NCBI GenBank assembly: GCA_036265915.1
Contig: DATAOC010000001.1
Coordinates: forward strand, 1 to 22,390
Source of the DNA: AR12 sp036265915
Lineage (GTDB): Bacteria > Methylomirabilota > Methylomirabilia > Rokubacteriales > CSP1-6
Direction of reading: 5' to 3'
Length of the DNA: 22,390 bases
Shown here piece after piece: positions 16,159-22,390 of this stretch. Made by a program: the position numbers and the translations under genes. The notes beneath the pieces were generated by a model. It saw only the letters and a program-made list of their open reading frames with translations. It made no database searches and had not been told where the DNA came from. How positions within the stretch are numbered: the first letter of the stretch is position 1; each line of letters starts with the position of its first letter.

Positions 16159-17235
16159 TCAGCGCAGCCGGTACTTCCGCTCGGCGTCGGGCGCCAGGGT
16201 CAGGCCGTGCCCCGGGCGATCGGGAACCCGGAACGCGCCGTCCTCGCAGCGCGGCATGCCGTCCAGCACGTCGGCCGGCATCCAGTCGATGAACTCCACG
16301 AGGAACGCGTTCGGCATGGCCGCCGCGAGGTGGACGGACAGCTCGTGCACGACGTGCGGCGAGACCGCGACCTGGTGGGCGGCGGCCAGCGCGCCGATGC
16401 GTAGCATCTCGCTGAAGCCGTTCGCGCGGCAGACGTCGGGCATGAGGTAGGTGGCCGCGCGCCGCTCGATCGCCTCGCGAAATTCGAAGCGCGTGTAGTT
16501 GTTCTCGCCGGTGGCCACCGGAATCCTGATCGCCCGCGCAACCTCGGCGCAGCCGGCGAGGTCGTCGGCGAGGACGGGCTCCTCGTACCAGACGAGGTCG
16601 AGGTCCTCGAGGATCTGCGCCTGGCGGATGGCGCCGAGCACGTCGAGCTTCTGGTTCACGTCGACCATCATCCTGAGGCCGTCCCCCAGCGCCTTCTTCA
16701 CGGCCTCCACGCGCCGGCGATTCTCGCGCGGATCGGCGGCGTGAATCTTCATCTTGTAGTAGCGGCAGCCCATCGCCGCATATCTCTTCGCCTCGGCGAT
16801 GAGGTCGTCCATCGTGTACGTGCCCCAGCCGCCGCTTCCGTAGGTGGCGACGCGGTCGGTCACGGCCCCCCATAGCTTCGCCAGCGGCAGCCCAGCGACC
16901 TTGCCCGCGATGTCCCAGAGCGCGATGTCCAGGGCGGCGACGGCGTAGCCCGCGATGCCGACGCGGCGAAAGCCGCGATCCGCGCGGAACATCCGGTCCC
17001 ACAGCTTGCCGACCATCGTCGGATCCTCGCCGACCAGCAGCGCGCTCAGCCGCCGCGTGTACGCCTCCACGGCCTCGGAGCCGGCGCCGCCGAAGATCAG
17101 CGAGTAGCCGAGTCCCTCGGGCCCGCCGTCGGTGTGGACGCGGGCGACGACGAGCCGGTGCTCGGGGAAGTCCAGCGCGATCGGCTTGACGGTGGGAATG
17201 CGCAGCGTCAGCGTGTCGACCCCGGTGATCTTCAT
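16159..17235 (-). CDS. Mandelate racemase/muconate lactonizing-type enolase-superfamily enzyme (canonical active site)
   Basis: A 358-residue enolase-superfamily enzyme with the full mandelate-racemase active site: K161-M-K163 (KxK) on the second strand, metal ligands D192 (MVDVNQ), E218 (WYEEP) and E244 (ATGEN), the dyad D267 (LMPD) and H294 (VSPHV), and E314 (LVEFIDW). With acid and base groups on both faces it could racemise, epimerise or dehydrate a 2-hydroxy acid or acid sugar. It is shorter than, and clearly distinct from, the two paralogues at 7479-9841. ATG 17235 has a TAGGAT six bases upstream that could serve as a -10 for a leaderless transcript, although the AGGAT part might instead act as a weak ribosome-binding site. 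It is a single-gene unit, divergent from the aminotransferase by only 18 bp. Confidence 0.9.
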   Translation of the reverse strand: MKITGVDTLTLRIPTVKPIALDFPEHRLVVARVHTDGGPEGLGYSLIFGGAGSEAVEAYTRRLSALLVGEDPTMVGKLWDRMFRADRGFRRVGIAGYAVAALDIALWDIAGKVAGLPLAKLWGAVTDRVATYGSGGWGTYTMDDLIAEAKRYAAMGCRYYKMKIHAADPRENRRRVEAVKKALGDGLRMMVDVNQKLDVLGAIRQAQILEDLDLVWYEEPVLADDLAGCAEVARAIRIPVATGENNYTRFEFREAIERRAATYLMPDVCRANGFSEMLRIGALAAAHQVAVSPHVVHELSVHLAAAMPNAFLVEFIDWMPADVLDGMPRCEDGAFRVPDRPGHGLTLAPDAERKYRLR

Positions 17236-17240
17236 GGTGC

Positions 17241-17247
17241 TATCCTA
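17241..17247. promoter_or_regulatory. Overlapping divergent -10 elements (racemase-like / aminotransferase)
   Basis: The heptamer TATCCTA holds TATCCT on the plus strand, ending 7 nt before ATG 17254, and TAGGAT on the minus strand, ending 6 nt before ATG 17235. Both positions would start transcription at the start codon. Neither direction shows a strong -35; the best plus-strand candidate is TCGACC with a long spacer. Confidence 0.4.
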
Positions 17248-17253
17248 GCGCGC

Positions 17254-18606
17254 ATGACGACCATCGAGCAGGAGTACGCCGAAGCCCGACCGAAGTCCCG
17301 CGCGCTGCACGCCCGCGCCGTGGCGCGGATGCCGAGCGGTGTCGCCCACGACGGCCGCGCGTTTGCGCCGTTTCCGTTCTACGTCGCCCGCGCCGACGGC
17401 GCTTACAAGTGGGACGTCGACGGCCACCGCTACATCGACTGCTGGAGCGGCCACGGCGCGCTGATGCTCGGCCACAACCACCCGGCCGTGCTGAAGGCCA
17501 TCGTCGAGCAGGCGCGGCTGGGGACGCACTACAGCGCCTGCTCGGAGATCGAGGTCCGCTGGGCGGAGCTCATCTGCTCGATCGTGCCGGGCGCCGAGCG
17601 CGTGCGCTTCATGATGACGGGCACGGAGACGACCGCGCTCGCCATCCGCATCGCGCGCGCGGCCACGGGCCGGCAGCACATCGTGAAGTTCGAGGCGCAT
17701 TTCCACGGCCTGCACGATGCCGTGATGGCGGCCGTCAAGGAGCCGTTCGAGATCCCCGTGTCGGCCGGCGTGCCGCCGACGGCGCTGTCCACCACCCTGG
17801 TGGCGCGCAACAACGACCTCGCGCACGTGCGCGAGCTGCTCGACGACCACGAGGTGGCCGCCATCATCCTGGAGCCGGCCGGCGCGCGCTCGATGGTGGT
17901 GCCCACCAATCCTGCCTTCCTGCGCGCGCTGCGCGAGCTCACGCGCGAGCGCGGGGTGGTGCTGATCTTCGACGAGGTCGTCACCGGATTTCGCATGGCG
18001 CCCGGCGGCGCCCAGGAGTACTTCGGCGTCACCGCCGACCTGACGTGTCTTGCCAAGGCGGTGGCCGGCGGCCTGCCCGGCGCCGCGCTCGTGGGCCGCG
18101 CGGACCTGCTCGATCGCGTCGCCTTCGCCGGCGACGCCAAGCGGGACCGCACGCAGCGCGTGGCCGACCAGGGCACCTACAGCGGCACGCCGCTGGTGGC
18201 CGCGGCCGGCGTGGCCGCGCTCGAGATCTTGAAGACCGGCGAGGTGCAGCGCGAGCTGAACCGGCTCGGCGACCGCGTGCGCGAGGGGATGAACCAGGTT
18301 CTCAAGACGCGGGGTGTCCCCGGTGTCGTCTACGGCGCGTCCTCGATCTTCCGCATCTTCCTCGGCGCCGACGCGGCCGAGCTCGGCCTCAACGACTACA
18401 CGGCCGATGCGGCGCGTCTCGATCGCGGCATGGGCCCGCTTGGCGGCGCGCTGCATCTGGCCATGCTCCTCAACGGCGTCGACTACAGCCGCGGCGCCGC
18501 GCACGGCTGGCTGAACGGCGCGCTGACCGACGGCGACGTGGACCGGATGGTCGAGGCGTTCGACCGCTCGCTCGCACGTCTGCGCGCGGACAAGCGGCTG
18601 GGCTAG
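17254..18606 (+). CDS. Class III PLP aminotransferase, glutamate-1-semialdehyde 2,1-aminomutase-like
   Basis: A 450-residue PLP enzyme of fold type I, subgroup III. K268 in CLAKAVAGGLPGAALVGR is the Schiff-base lysine, D240 in IFDEVVTGFR contacts the pyridine nitrogen, and MMTGTETTALAIRIARAATG is the phosphate and cofactor segment, closely like SGTEATMSAIRLAR in glutamate-1-semialdehyde aminomutase. Its length (450 versus about 430) and lack of other haem genes suggest a catabolic aminotransferase or aminomutase rather than HemL itself. ATG 17254 has no Shine-Dalgarno and is preceded by TATCCT at 7 nt, consistent with leaderless expression. Its TAG stop shares the palindrome CTAG with the stop of the convergent nitrile hydratase accessory gene. 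It is a single-gene unit; the amino acceptor is unknown. Confidence 0.88.
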   Translation: MTTIEQEYAEARPKSRALHARAVARMPSGVAHDGRAFAPFPFYVARADGAYKWDVDGHRYIDCWSGHGALMLGHNHPAVLKAIVEQARLGTHYSACSEIEVRWAELICSIVPGAERVRFMMTGTETTALAIRIARAATGRQHIVKFEAHFHGLHDAVMAAVKEPFEIPVSAGVPPTALSTTLVARNNDLAHVRELLDDHEVAAIILEPAGARSMVVPTNPAFLRALRELTRERGVVLIFDEVVTGFRMAPGGAQEYFGVTADLTCLAKAVAGGLPGAALVGRADLLDRVAFAGDAKRDRTQRVADQGTYSGTPLVAAAGVAALEILKTGEVQRELNRLGDRVREGMNQVLKTRGVPGVVYGASSIFRIFLGADAAELGLNDYTADAARLDRGMGPLGGALHLAMLLNGVDYSRGAAHGWLNGALTDGDVDRMVEAFDRSLARLRADKRLG

Positions 18607-18968
18607 CCGCTGCGGCCGGGCAGCTCGATCGGCTGGCCGTGCGGCGTCTCGCGCGCCGCGCGGTCCCACTCGTCCTTGCGGGTGGCGAGCTCGTCGGCCA
18701 GGACCAGCTGCTTGTCGGCCACGAGCTTCTCGAGCGCCGACAGCCAGAAGTAGTAGTACCGGCTGCCGTCGTCGCTCTCGCCGCGCGCCCTGGCGGCGGC
18801 GATCTCGTCCGCGAGCCGGGCCGCCCACTCCGTCCAGCTGAAATGGCCGCGCGCATGGAGCATCACGGCCATGGCGAACGCCTGGGCCTCCCACGGCGCG
18901 CGAAACACCGGTCCCTCCGCGTCGCGCGGAATGGCGGGGAGCGCGTCGAGCGGCGCGTTCGCGGTCAT
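18603..18968 (-). CDS. Nitrile hydratase accessory (activator) protein
   Basis: A 121-residue protein resembling the N-terminal domain of the nitrile hydratase beta subunit and the P14K/NhlE-type activators that help insert cobalt and modify the active-site cysteines by subunit swapping. Family marks are PWEAQAFAMAVMLHARGHFSW, EWAARLADEI and YYYFWLSALEKLV. It is the last gene of the operon; ATG 18968 shares ATGA with the beta-subunit stop. The TAG stop overlaps the convergent aminotransferase stop within CTAG. The assignment rests on position directly after alpha and beta and on these motifs; it could also be named as a second beta-like subunit of a related hydratase. Confidence 0.87.
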   Translation of the reverse strand: MTANAPLDALPAIPRDAEGPVFRAPWEAQAFAMAVMLHARGHFSWTEWAARLADEIAAARARGESDDGSRYYYFWLSALEKLVADKQLVLADELATRKDEWDRAARETPHGQPIELPGRSG

Positions 18969-19645
18969 CGCGGCCCCCCGCCGTCGTTCACCGGCTCCAG
19001 GTACTCGTCGAACAGGTCGATGTAGACCGCGTCGCGCGGGCCGCAGTGCGGTCCCCAGAGCTCGCGGCCCTCGAACCGCACGGCATAGCAGTGCGACGGC
19101 ACCTTCGTGCCGCTGCTGGCGTGCTCGTCGGGCAGGATGAACACGCCGTGGTCGCGATCCACGACGCCGACCTTGTCGCGCGCGTAGCGCGGCAGCCGCG
19201 TGTGGTGCTCCGGGTGAACGTTCCGCGTGCGGACGCGGTCTCCCGGCTTGAAGGTCGGCGCCTTCAGGTGATCGTCCATCCGCGCGGCGCGGCGGTTGCG
19301 CACCGCGCTGTGAAGCTCGGCCGGCGGCAGCGCGCGCACGGCGGGCGGCCGACCGTCGGGACGACCCGAGGTCAGCTCGTCGGCGCTCAGCAAGCCACGC
19401 TCGACGAGCAGGCGCTCCGTGCGCGCCAGCCACTTCTCGTAGTACGTCGCGCGCAGGTATTCGGCGGGCGGCATGCGCTCGATCGCGAAGCGGCCCATGT
19501 CGATGTTCCAGCGTCGCAGGAATCCCGTGGCCAGCGCGAGCGCGAACACCCGCCGCTCCCACTCGTGATGGAACACCGGCTCGTTCGGCTCCGGCTCCAC
19601 GGGCCCCATGCCGTGCATGCCGCCCATGTCGTGCACGCCGTTCAT
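18965..19645 (-). CDS. nthB: Nitrile hydratase beta subunit
   Basis: A 226-residue subunit that pairs with alpha to hydrate nitriles to amides. The N-terminus MNGVHDMGGMHGMGPV is the diagnostic start of the family, followed by the helical region (WERRVFALALATGFLRRWN) and EYLRATYYEKWL. The C-terminal SH3-like barrel begins at FKPGDRVRTRN and includes TRLPRYARDKVG, whose arginines correspond to those that hydrogen-bond the oxidised cysteines of the alpha subunit, then SHCYAVRFEGRELWG. The length is normal. ATG 19645 overlaps the alpha stop by 4 nt (ATGA), the usual coupled order alpha-beta-activator of many cobalt-type operons. Confidence 0.95.
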   Translation of the reverse strand: MNGVHDMGGMHGMGPVEPEPNEPVFHHEWERRVFALALATGFLRRWNIDMGRFAIERMPPAEYLRATYYEKWLARTERLLVERGLLSADELTSGRPDGRPPAVRALPPAELHSAVRNRRAARMDDHLKAPTFKPGDRVRTRNVHPEHHTRLPRYARDKVGVVDRDHGVFILPDEHASSGTKVPSHCYAVRFEGRELWGPHCGPRDAVYIDLFDEYLEPVNDGGGPR

Positions 19646-20295
19646 CGCCGCGACGCCTGGACCCTGGCCACGCCGATCATCGCGTCGCGCGTGACGATCT
19701 CCGCCAGCTGCTCCTCGGTCATGCCCTCCGTGCCCGCGGGCCGCTCGGGAAGCACGAGGTATCGCAGCTCGGCCGTGCTGTCCCAGACGCGCACCTCCAC
19801 GTCATCGCCGAGCGCCACGCCAAACTCGCGCAGCACACCGCGCGGATCGATGACGGCGCGCGAGCGGTAGGGCGCCGACTTGTACCAGACGGGCGGCAGG
19901 CCGAGCACCGGCCACGGATAGCAGGAGCACAGCGTGCACACGACCATGTTGTGGACCTTCGGCGTGTTCTCGAGCACGACCATGTCCTCGCCCTGCCGCC
20001 CGATGTAGCCCATCTCCGCGATGGCCTCGCTGGCGTCGGCGAGCAGCCGCTGCTTGAACGCGGGATCGACCCACGCGCGCGCCACCACCCGGGCGCCGTT
20101 GCGCGGGCCGACCTTGGTCTCGTACGTGTCGATCAGCTCGTCGAGCGTCTTCGGATCGACCAGGCCCTTGTCGACGAGCAGCGACTCGAGCGCGCGGACA
20201 CGCAGCTGCGTGTCGGTCAGCGGCCCCCCGTGGACACCGGGCTCGTGATCGTGGTCGTGGTCGTGATCGTGGTCGTGGTCGTGCAACGCTCCCAC
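19642..20295 (-). CDS. nthA: Nitrile hydratase alpha subunit, cobalt type, with N-terminal His-Asp tract
   Basis: The metal-binding subunit, 217 residues from GTG 20295. The claw motif is VCTLCSC (C120, C123, C125); threonine after the first cysteine marks the cobalt-dependent type, whereas iron enzymes have serine. Downstream VWYKSAPYRSRAVIDPRG is conserved across the family. The N-terminus is unusual: after MGAL come seven histidines alternating with aspartates (residues 5-17) before the ordinary sequence resumes at LTDTQLRVRALES. A TTG at 20286 is a serious alternative start: GGAGGTG lies 6 nt before it, while the same purines abut or overlap the GTG. The TTG start would retain the whole His-Asp tract. 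It heads the nitrile hydratase operon, so the pathway step is nitrile to amide; no amidase or aldoxime dehydratase is present in the window. Confidence 0.95.
   Translation of the reverse strand: MGALHDHDHDHDHDHDHEPGVHGGPLTDTQLRVRALESLLVDKGLVDPKTLDELIDTYETKVGPRNGARVVARAWVDPAFKQRLLADASEAIAEMGYIGRQGEDMVVLENTPKVHNMVVCTLCSCYPWPVLGLPPVWYKSAPYRSRAVIDPRGVLREFGVALGDDVEVRVWDSTAELRYLVLPERPAGTEGMTEEQLAEIVTRDAMIGVARVQASRR
20245..20283 (-). repeat. In-frame hexanucleotide repeat encoding (His-Asp)n
   Basis: Read on the minus strand it is an 18-base unit (CACGACCACGACCACGAT) present twice and followed by a final CAC: seven His and six Asp codons. The identical third-position pattern in both units points to duplication of a block of three His-Asp units rather than independent codon choice. 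Such a tract can change length by replication slippage without altering the reading frame. Confidence 0.85.
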
Positions 20296-20299
20296 CTCC
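20293..20299 (-). promoter_or_regulatory. Shine-Dalgarno favouring the TTG start of the nitrile hydratase alpha gene
   Basis: GGAGGTG on the minus strand is followed by six bases and TTG (20286). The annotated GTG at 20295 lies inside this sequence, so ribosome binding here would be better placed for the TTG. Confidence 0.5.
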
Positions 20300-20312
20300 C
20301 GTGCTCGCGGTC

Positions 20313-20322
20313 ATTGTATAGT
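20313..20322. promoter_or_regulatory. Putative bidirectional -10 region (nitrile hydratase operon / ABM monooxygenase)
   Basis: The AT-rich ATTGTATAGT sits in the 50-bp divergent spacer. On the plus strand it contains TATAGT (20317-20322), placing a start of transcription about 16 nt before ATG 20346, just upstream of AAGGAGG. On the minus strand it reads ACTATACAAT, with TATACA or TACAAT placing a start about 20 nt before TTG 20286, again just upstream of the Shine-Dalgarno. No clear -35 hexamer at 16-18 bp is visible in either direction. Confidence 0.45.
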
Positions 20323-20345
20323 CACCCCGGTTCAAGGAGGAGCCG

Positions 20346-20633
20346 ATGCTGGGAGTGGTCGCGACGCTGAAGATCAAGCCGGGGATGGAGAAGGAGTTCG
20401 AGGCCGTCGCCAAGGAGCTGGTGGCGAAGGTGAACGCCGCCGAGCCGGGGTGCAAGCTCTACGCGCTCCACCGGGCGGAGACGCCCGGCACCTATGTGTT
20501 CATGGAACGCTATGTCGATCAGGCGGCCGTCGAGGCGCACCGCGCGACCGAGCATTTCAAGGCGCTCGGCCGCAAGATGGGCGAGTACATGGACGGCCGC
20601 CCCGACATCCTGCGGCTGCGTGAGGTGGAGTAG
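20346..20633 (+). CDS. ABM-domain putative quinol monooxygenase
   Basis: A 95-residue single-domain protein of the antibiotic biosynthesis monooxygenase (ABM/YgiN) fold, a ferredoxin-like dimer that oxidises quinols or aromatic substrates, sometimes without cofactor. Family features are VATLKIKPGMEKEF at the N-terminus, AEPGCKLYALHRAE in the centre, and ERYVDQAAVEAHRATEHFK, whose last histidine is usually at the active site. The start is firm: AAGGAGG followed by 5 nt and ATG 20346. It is a single-gene unit, divergent from the nitrile hydratase operon and ending 3 bp from the convergent serine hydrolase stop. Substrate unknown; some members degrade haem or aldehydes. Confidence 0.86.
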   Translation: MLGVVATLKIKPGMEKEFEAVAKELVAKVNAAEPGCKLYALHRAETPGTYVFMERYVDQAAVEAHRATEHFKALGRKMGEYMDGRPDILRLREVE

Positions 20634-20636
20634 CGG

Positions 20637-21473
20637 CTAGGCGAGCGCGTCCCAGCAGGCGCGCGCGAGGCGGCCGATCAGCTGGTTCGCGGCCGCGAAG
20701 CCCGGCGTGCCGTCGGGCAGCTCCACGGGGACGTGGTCGGTGTACGCGGTCAGGATGAACAGCGGGCGCTCGTCCTTGAACACGACGCCGGCGTCCATGA
20801 AGCCGCGCGAGCCCGTGCCCGTCTTGTGCGCGATCTTCGTGTTCGCGGGCAGCAGCGAGGGCAGCCGCGCCTTCAGCTTCTGCCACGTGAGGATGTCCAG
20901 GCCGAGCCGGCACAGCGCGGGCGTGCACCGAAGCCGGCTCGCCACCGCCTCGTCGCTCGTCCCGCGCACGATCAGCTCCAGCAGCAAGCCCTGATCGTTC
21001 GGCGTGGTCGTCGTCACCTGCTCGAGCGCGTGGTCGGGCCCGAGCCGCGGCGGGATGCCGAAGCGGTGCGTCGTCCCCTGGAGCCCGATCGCGTCGCAGT
21101 AGCGCTGTAGCTCGCCGAGGCCGACGAGGTCGACGACCATGCCGGTGCAGGTGTTGTCGCTCACGATGATCATCATGACCAGCGCGTCACGCAGCGTGAC
21201 CCAGAAGCCGGGCGTGAGGTGCTGGAACGTGCCCGAGTCGTTGTCCTGGTAGCGCGCCTCGATCGGAAGCTTCGTCTCGAGCGCCAGCTTGCCGGCGTGA
21301 ACGGCCGCGAGCGCGGCCATGAGGATGGAGATCTTGCGCGTGCTCGCCGACGGCACCGGCTGAGTTCCGCGGCGATCCGCGGTGGCGCCGCTGCGCCAGT
21401 CCTTGACGAACCAGCTGGTGTCGAAGGGCAGCGGATCGCACAGCTCGTTGAGGCGGCGCTCCAGGTCTCGCAT
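20637..21473 (-). CDS. Class A beta-lactamase-fold serine hydrolase
   Basis: A 278-residue serine hydrolase of the class A beta-lactamase superfamily (PF13354-like). The three active-site motifs are present: S44-T-R-K47 (SxxK), S105-D-N107 (SDN) and K217-T-G219 (KTG), plus TTTPND, the structural TTPxDM-like element. Two things argue against a true beta-lactamase: no ExxLN omega-loop motif lies between SDN and TTPND, so the deacylating glutamate (E166) is missing, and there is no signal peptide, so the protein seems cytoplasmic. An esterase or peptidase is more likely. ATG 21473 lacks a Shine-Dalgarno but has TACACT six bases upstream, suggesting a leaderless message. Longer in-frame starts would run antisense through the divergent gene. 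Confidence 0.85.
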   Translation of the reverse strand: MRDLERRLNELCDPLPFDTSWFVKDWRSGATADRRGTQPVPSASTRKISILMAALAAVHAGKLALETKLPIEARYQDNDSGTFQHLTPGFWVTLRDALVMMIIVSDNTCTGMVVDLVGLGELQRYCDAIGLQGTTHRFGIPPRLGPDHALEQVTTTTPNDQGLLLELIVRGTSDEAVASRLRCTPALCRLGLDILTWQKLKARLPSLLPANTKIAHKTGTGSRGFMDAGVVFKDERPLFILTAYTDHVPVELPDGTPGFAAANQLIGRLARACWDALA

Positions 21474-21479
21474 GCCGGG

Positions 21480-21489
21480 AGTGTACACT
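21480..21489. promoter_or_regulatory. Palindromic AGTGTACACT in the divergent spacer (bidirectional -10 or operator)
   Basis: A perfect 10-bp palindrome in the 49-bp spacer between the serine hydrolase and the beta-propeller gene. Each strand carries TACACT. On the minus strand it ends 6 nt before ATG 21473 (leaderless position); on the plus strand it would start transcription about 27 nt before ATG 21523, leaving room for GAGGAGG. It could also be a dimeric regulator site. Confidence 0.4.
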
Positions 21490-21522
21490 GAGCCGACCCA
21501 TCGCATCCCGAGGAGGCCTACC

Positions 21523-22390
21523 ATGCGTCGCGCCGTCTTCACCGCGCTCGTGGCCGTGCTCTTCGCCTCGCTGGCCGCCGCCGACGTGGCCATCCAGCCG
21601 TTCGCGCTGCCCGCCGGCGGCGGACCGCACGACGTCGCCGTCGATGCCGACGGCATCGTCTGGTACACGGCGCAGCGGAGCGGTCACCTCGGCCGGCTCG
21701 ACCCGGCCACGGGCAAGGTCGATCTCATCGCCCTCGGACACGGGGCGGCGCCGCACGGGGTCATCGTGGGGCCGGACGGCGCCCCCTGGGTCACCGAGGG
21801 CGGCACCAACGCGATCGTCCGCGTGGATCCGCGCACGCGCGAGGTGAAGAGCTGGCCGCTGCCCGAGGCGCGCGGCTACGTGAACCTGAACACCGCGACC
21901 TTCGACAAGCGCGGTCGCATCTGGTTCACGGGCCAGAACGGCGTCTACGGGCGGCTCGATCCGAAGACGGCGGCCATGAGCGTCTGGGATGCGCCCCGCG
22001 GCCGCGGTCCGTACGGCATCACGACCACGCCGGACGGCGATATCTACTATGCGTCCCTGGCCGGCAGCCACATCGCGCGCGTCGATCCGGAGTCGGGCGC
22101 CGCCACCGTCATCGAGCCGCCGACAAAAGACCAGGGCGCTCGCCGCGTGTGGTCGGATTCCCGCGGCCGCGTCTGGGTGAGCGAGTGGAACTCCGGCCAG
22201 GTCAGCCGGTACGATCCGAAGGCGCGCGCGTGGCAGACGTGGAAGCTGCCGGGAGATCGCCCGCGCGCCTACGCGGTCTACGTCGACGACAAGGACATGG
22301 TCTGGCTCAGCGACTTCGGCGCCAATGCGGTGCTGCGGTTCGACCCCAAGACCGAGACCTTCCAGAGCTTCCCCGGCAGCGCGCCCGGCG
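21523..22390 (+). CDS. Secreted virginiamycin B lyase-like beta-propeller protein (3'-truncated)
   Basis: At least 289 codons of a secreted beta-propeller of the Vgb/SMP-30 type; the frame is open to the last base of the window. A short signal peptide is visible (MRRAVF, then TALVAVLFASLAAA). The mature protein has a repeating unit of about 40 residues built on D-x-x-G-x-x-W-(Y/F/V)-(T/S) and G-x-x-x-R-(L/V/Y)-D-P, for example VWYTAQRSGHLGRLDP, IWFTGQNGVYGRLDP and VWVSEWNSGQVSRYDP, each one blade. Virginiamycin B lyase linearises streptogramin B, but most homologues with signal peptides have other, unknown roles, so the antibiotic function should not be assumed. GAGGAGG six bases before ATG 21523 supports the start. 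Confidence 0.87.
   Translation, partial: MRRAVFTALVAVLFASLAAADVAIQPFALPAGGGPHDVAVDADGIVWYTAQRSGHLGRLDPATGKVDLIALGHGAAPHGVIVGPDGAPWVTEGGTNAIVRVDPRTREVKSWPLPEARGYVNLNTATFDKRGRIWFTGQNGVYGRLDPKTAAMSVWDAPRGRGPYGITTTPDGDIYYASLAGSHIARVDPESGAATVIEPPTKDQGARRVWSDSRGRVWVSEWNSGQVSRYDPKARAWQTWKLPGDRPRAYAVYVDDKDMVWLSDFGANAVLRFDPKTETFQSFPGSAPG

Noticed and set aside
21523..22390. The beta-propeller gene as a streptogramin-resistance determinant (vgb).
   Set aside because: It has a signal peptide and only the repeat pattern is shared. Many secreted homologues have no antibiotic role, and the 3' end is missing.

Overview
The window is GC-rich bacterial DNA (roughly two thirds or more G+C by eye, not counted) packed with about 25 protein-coding genes in 22.4 kb. 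I see no RNA genes, insertion sequences, phage genes or CRISPR arrays, and no stretch above 300 bases without a gene. The gene mix (SCP-x-type thiolase, RraA-like aldolase, cyclase-family hydrolase, DUF3303, PF20091-type hydrolase, several enolase-superfamily enzymes, cobalt-type nitrile hydratase) fits a metabolically versatile soil or sediment bacterium. It resembles Candidatus Rokubacteria/Methylomirabilota or a proteobacterium of similar lifestyle, but that placement is an impression from gene content, not a phylogenetic result.

Layout. 2-2378 (+): 3' part of a thiolase, a D-2-hydroxyacid dehydrogenase and an RraA-like protein whose 5' end looks frameshifted or misassembled. 2387-2920 (-): a DinB-fold protein. 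2976-4552 (+): a cyclase-family hydrolase, a DUF3303 protein and a small nitroreductase. 13576-4556 (-): seven genes in one tightly coupled unit, in transcription order NodI/NodJ-like ABC exporter (ATPase, permease), oligopeptidase B, two tandem enolase-superfamily paralogues, an epoxide-hydrolase-type alpha/beta hydrolase and a PF20091-type hydrolase. 13614-16151 (+): a divergent Fpg/Nei glycosylase, an FMN-dependent alpha-hydroxy-acid oxidase and a secreted TPR protein. 17235-16159 (-): a canonical mandelate-racemase-type enzyme. 17254-18606 (+): a glutamate-1-semialdehyde-aminomutase-like aminotransferase. 20295-18603 (-): cobalt nitrile hydratase alpha, beta and accessory genes. 20346-20633 (+): an ABM-domain monooxygenase. 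21473-20637 (-): a class A beta-lactamase-fold serine hydrolase. 21523-end (+): a secreted Vgb-like beta-propeller protein, cut by the window edge.

The most system-like element is the seven-gene minus-strand unit, where every junction overlaps by 1 or 4 nt or is separated by 2 nt. It joins an exporter, a peptidase and four small-molecule enzymes, suggesting uptake-independent processing or detoxification of a peptide-linked or hydroxy-acid-type compound; the substrate cannot be read from sequence. The nitrile hydratase operon is a second self-contained unit (apoenzyme plus maturation factor, with a His-Asp tract that may handle cobalt).

Two window-wide expression features stand out. Five start codons that face a divergent neighbour and lack a Shine-Dalgarno have a TANNNT hexamer 6-9 nt upstream, the arrangement of leaderless transcripts. 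All five convergent gene pairs are separated by at most 8 bp or overlap, leaving no room for intrinsic terminators between them.
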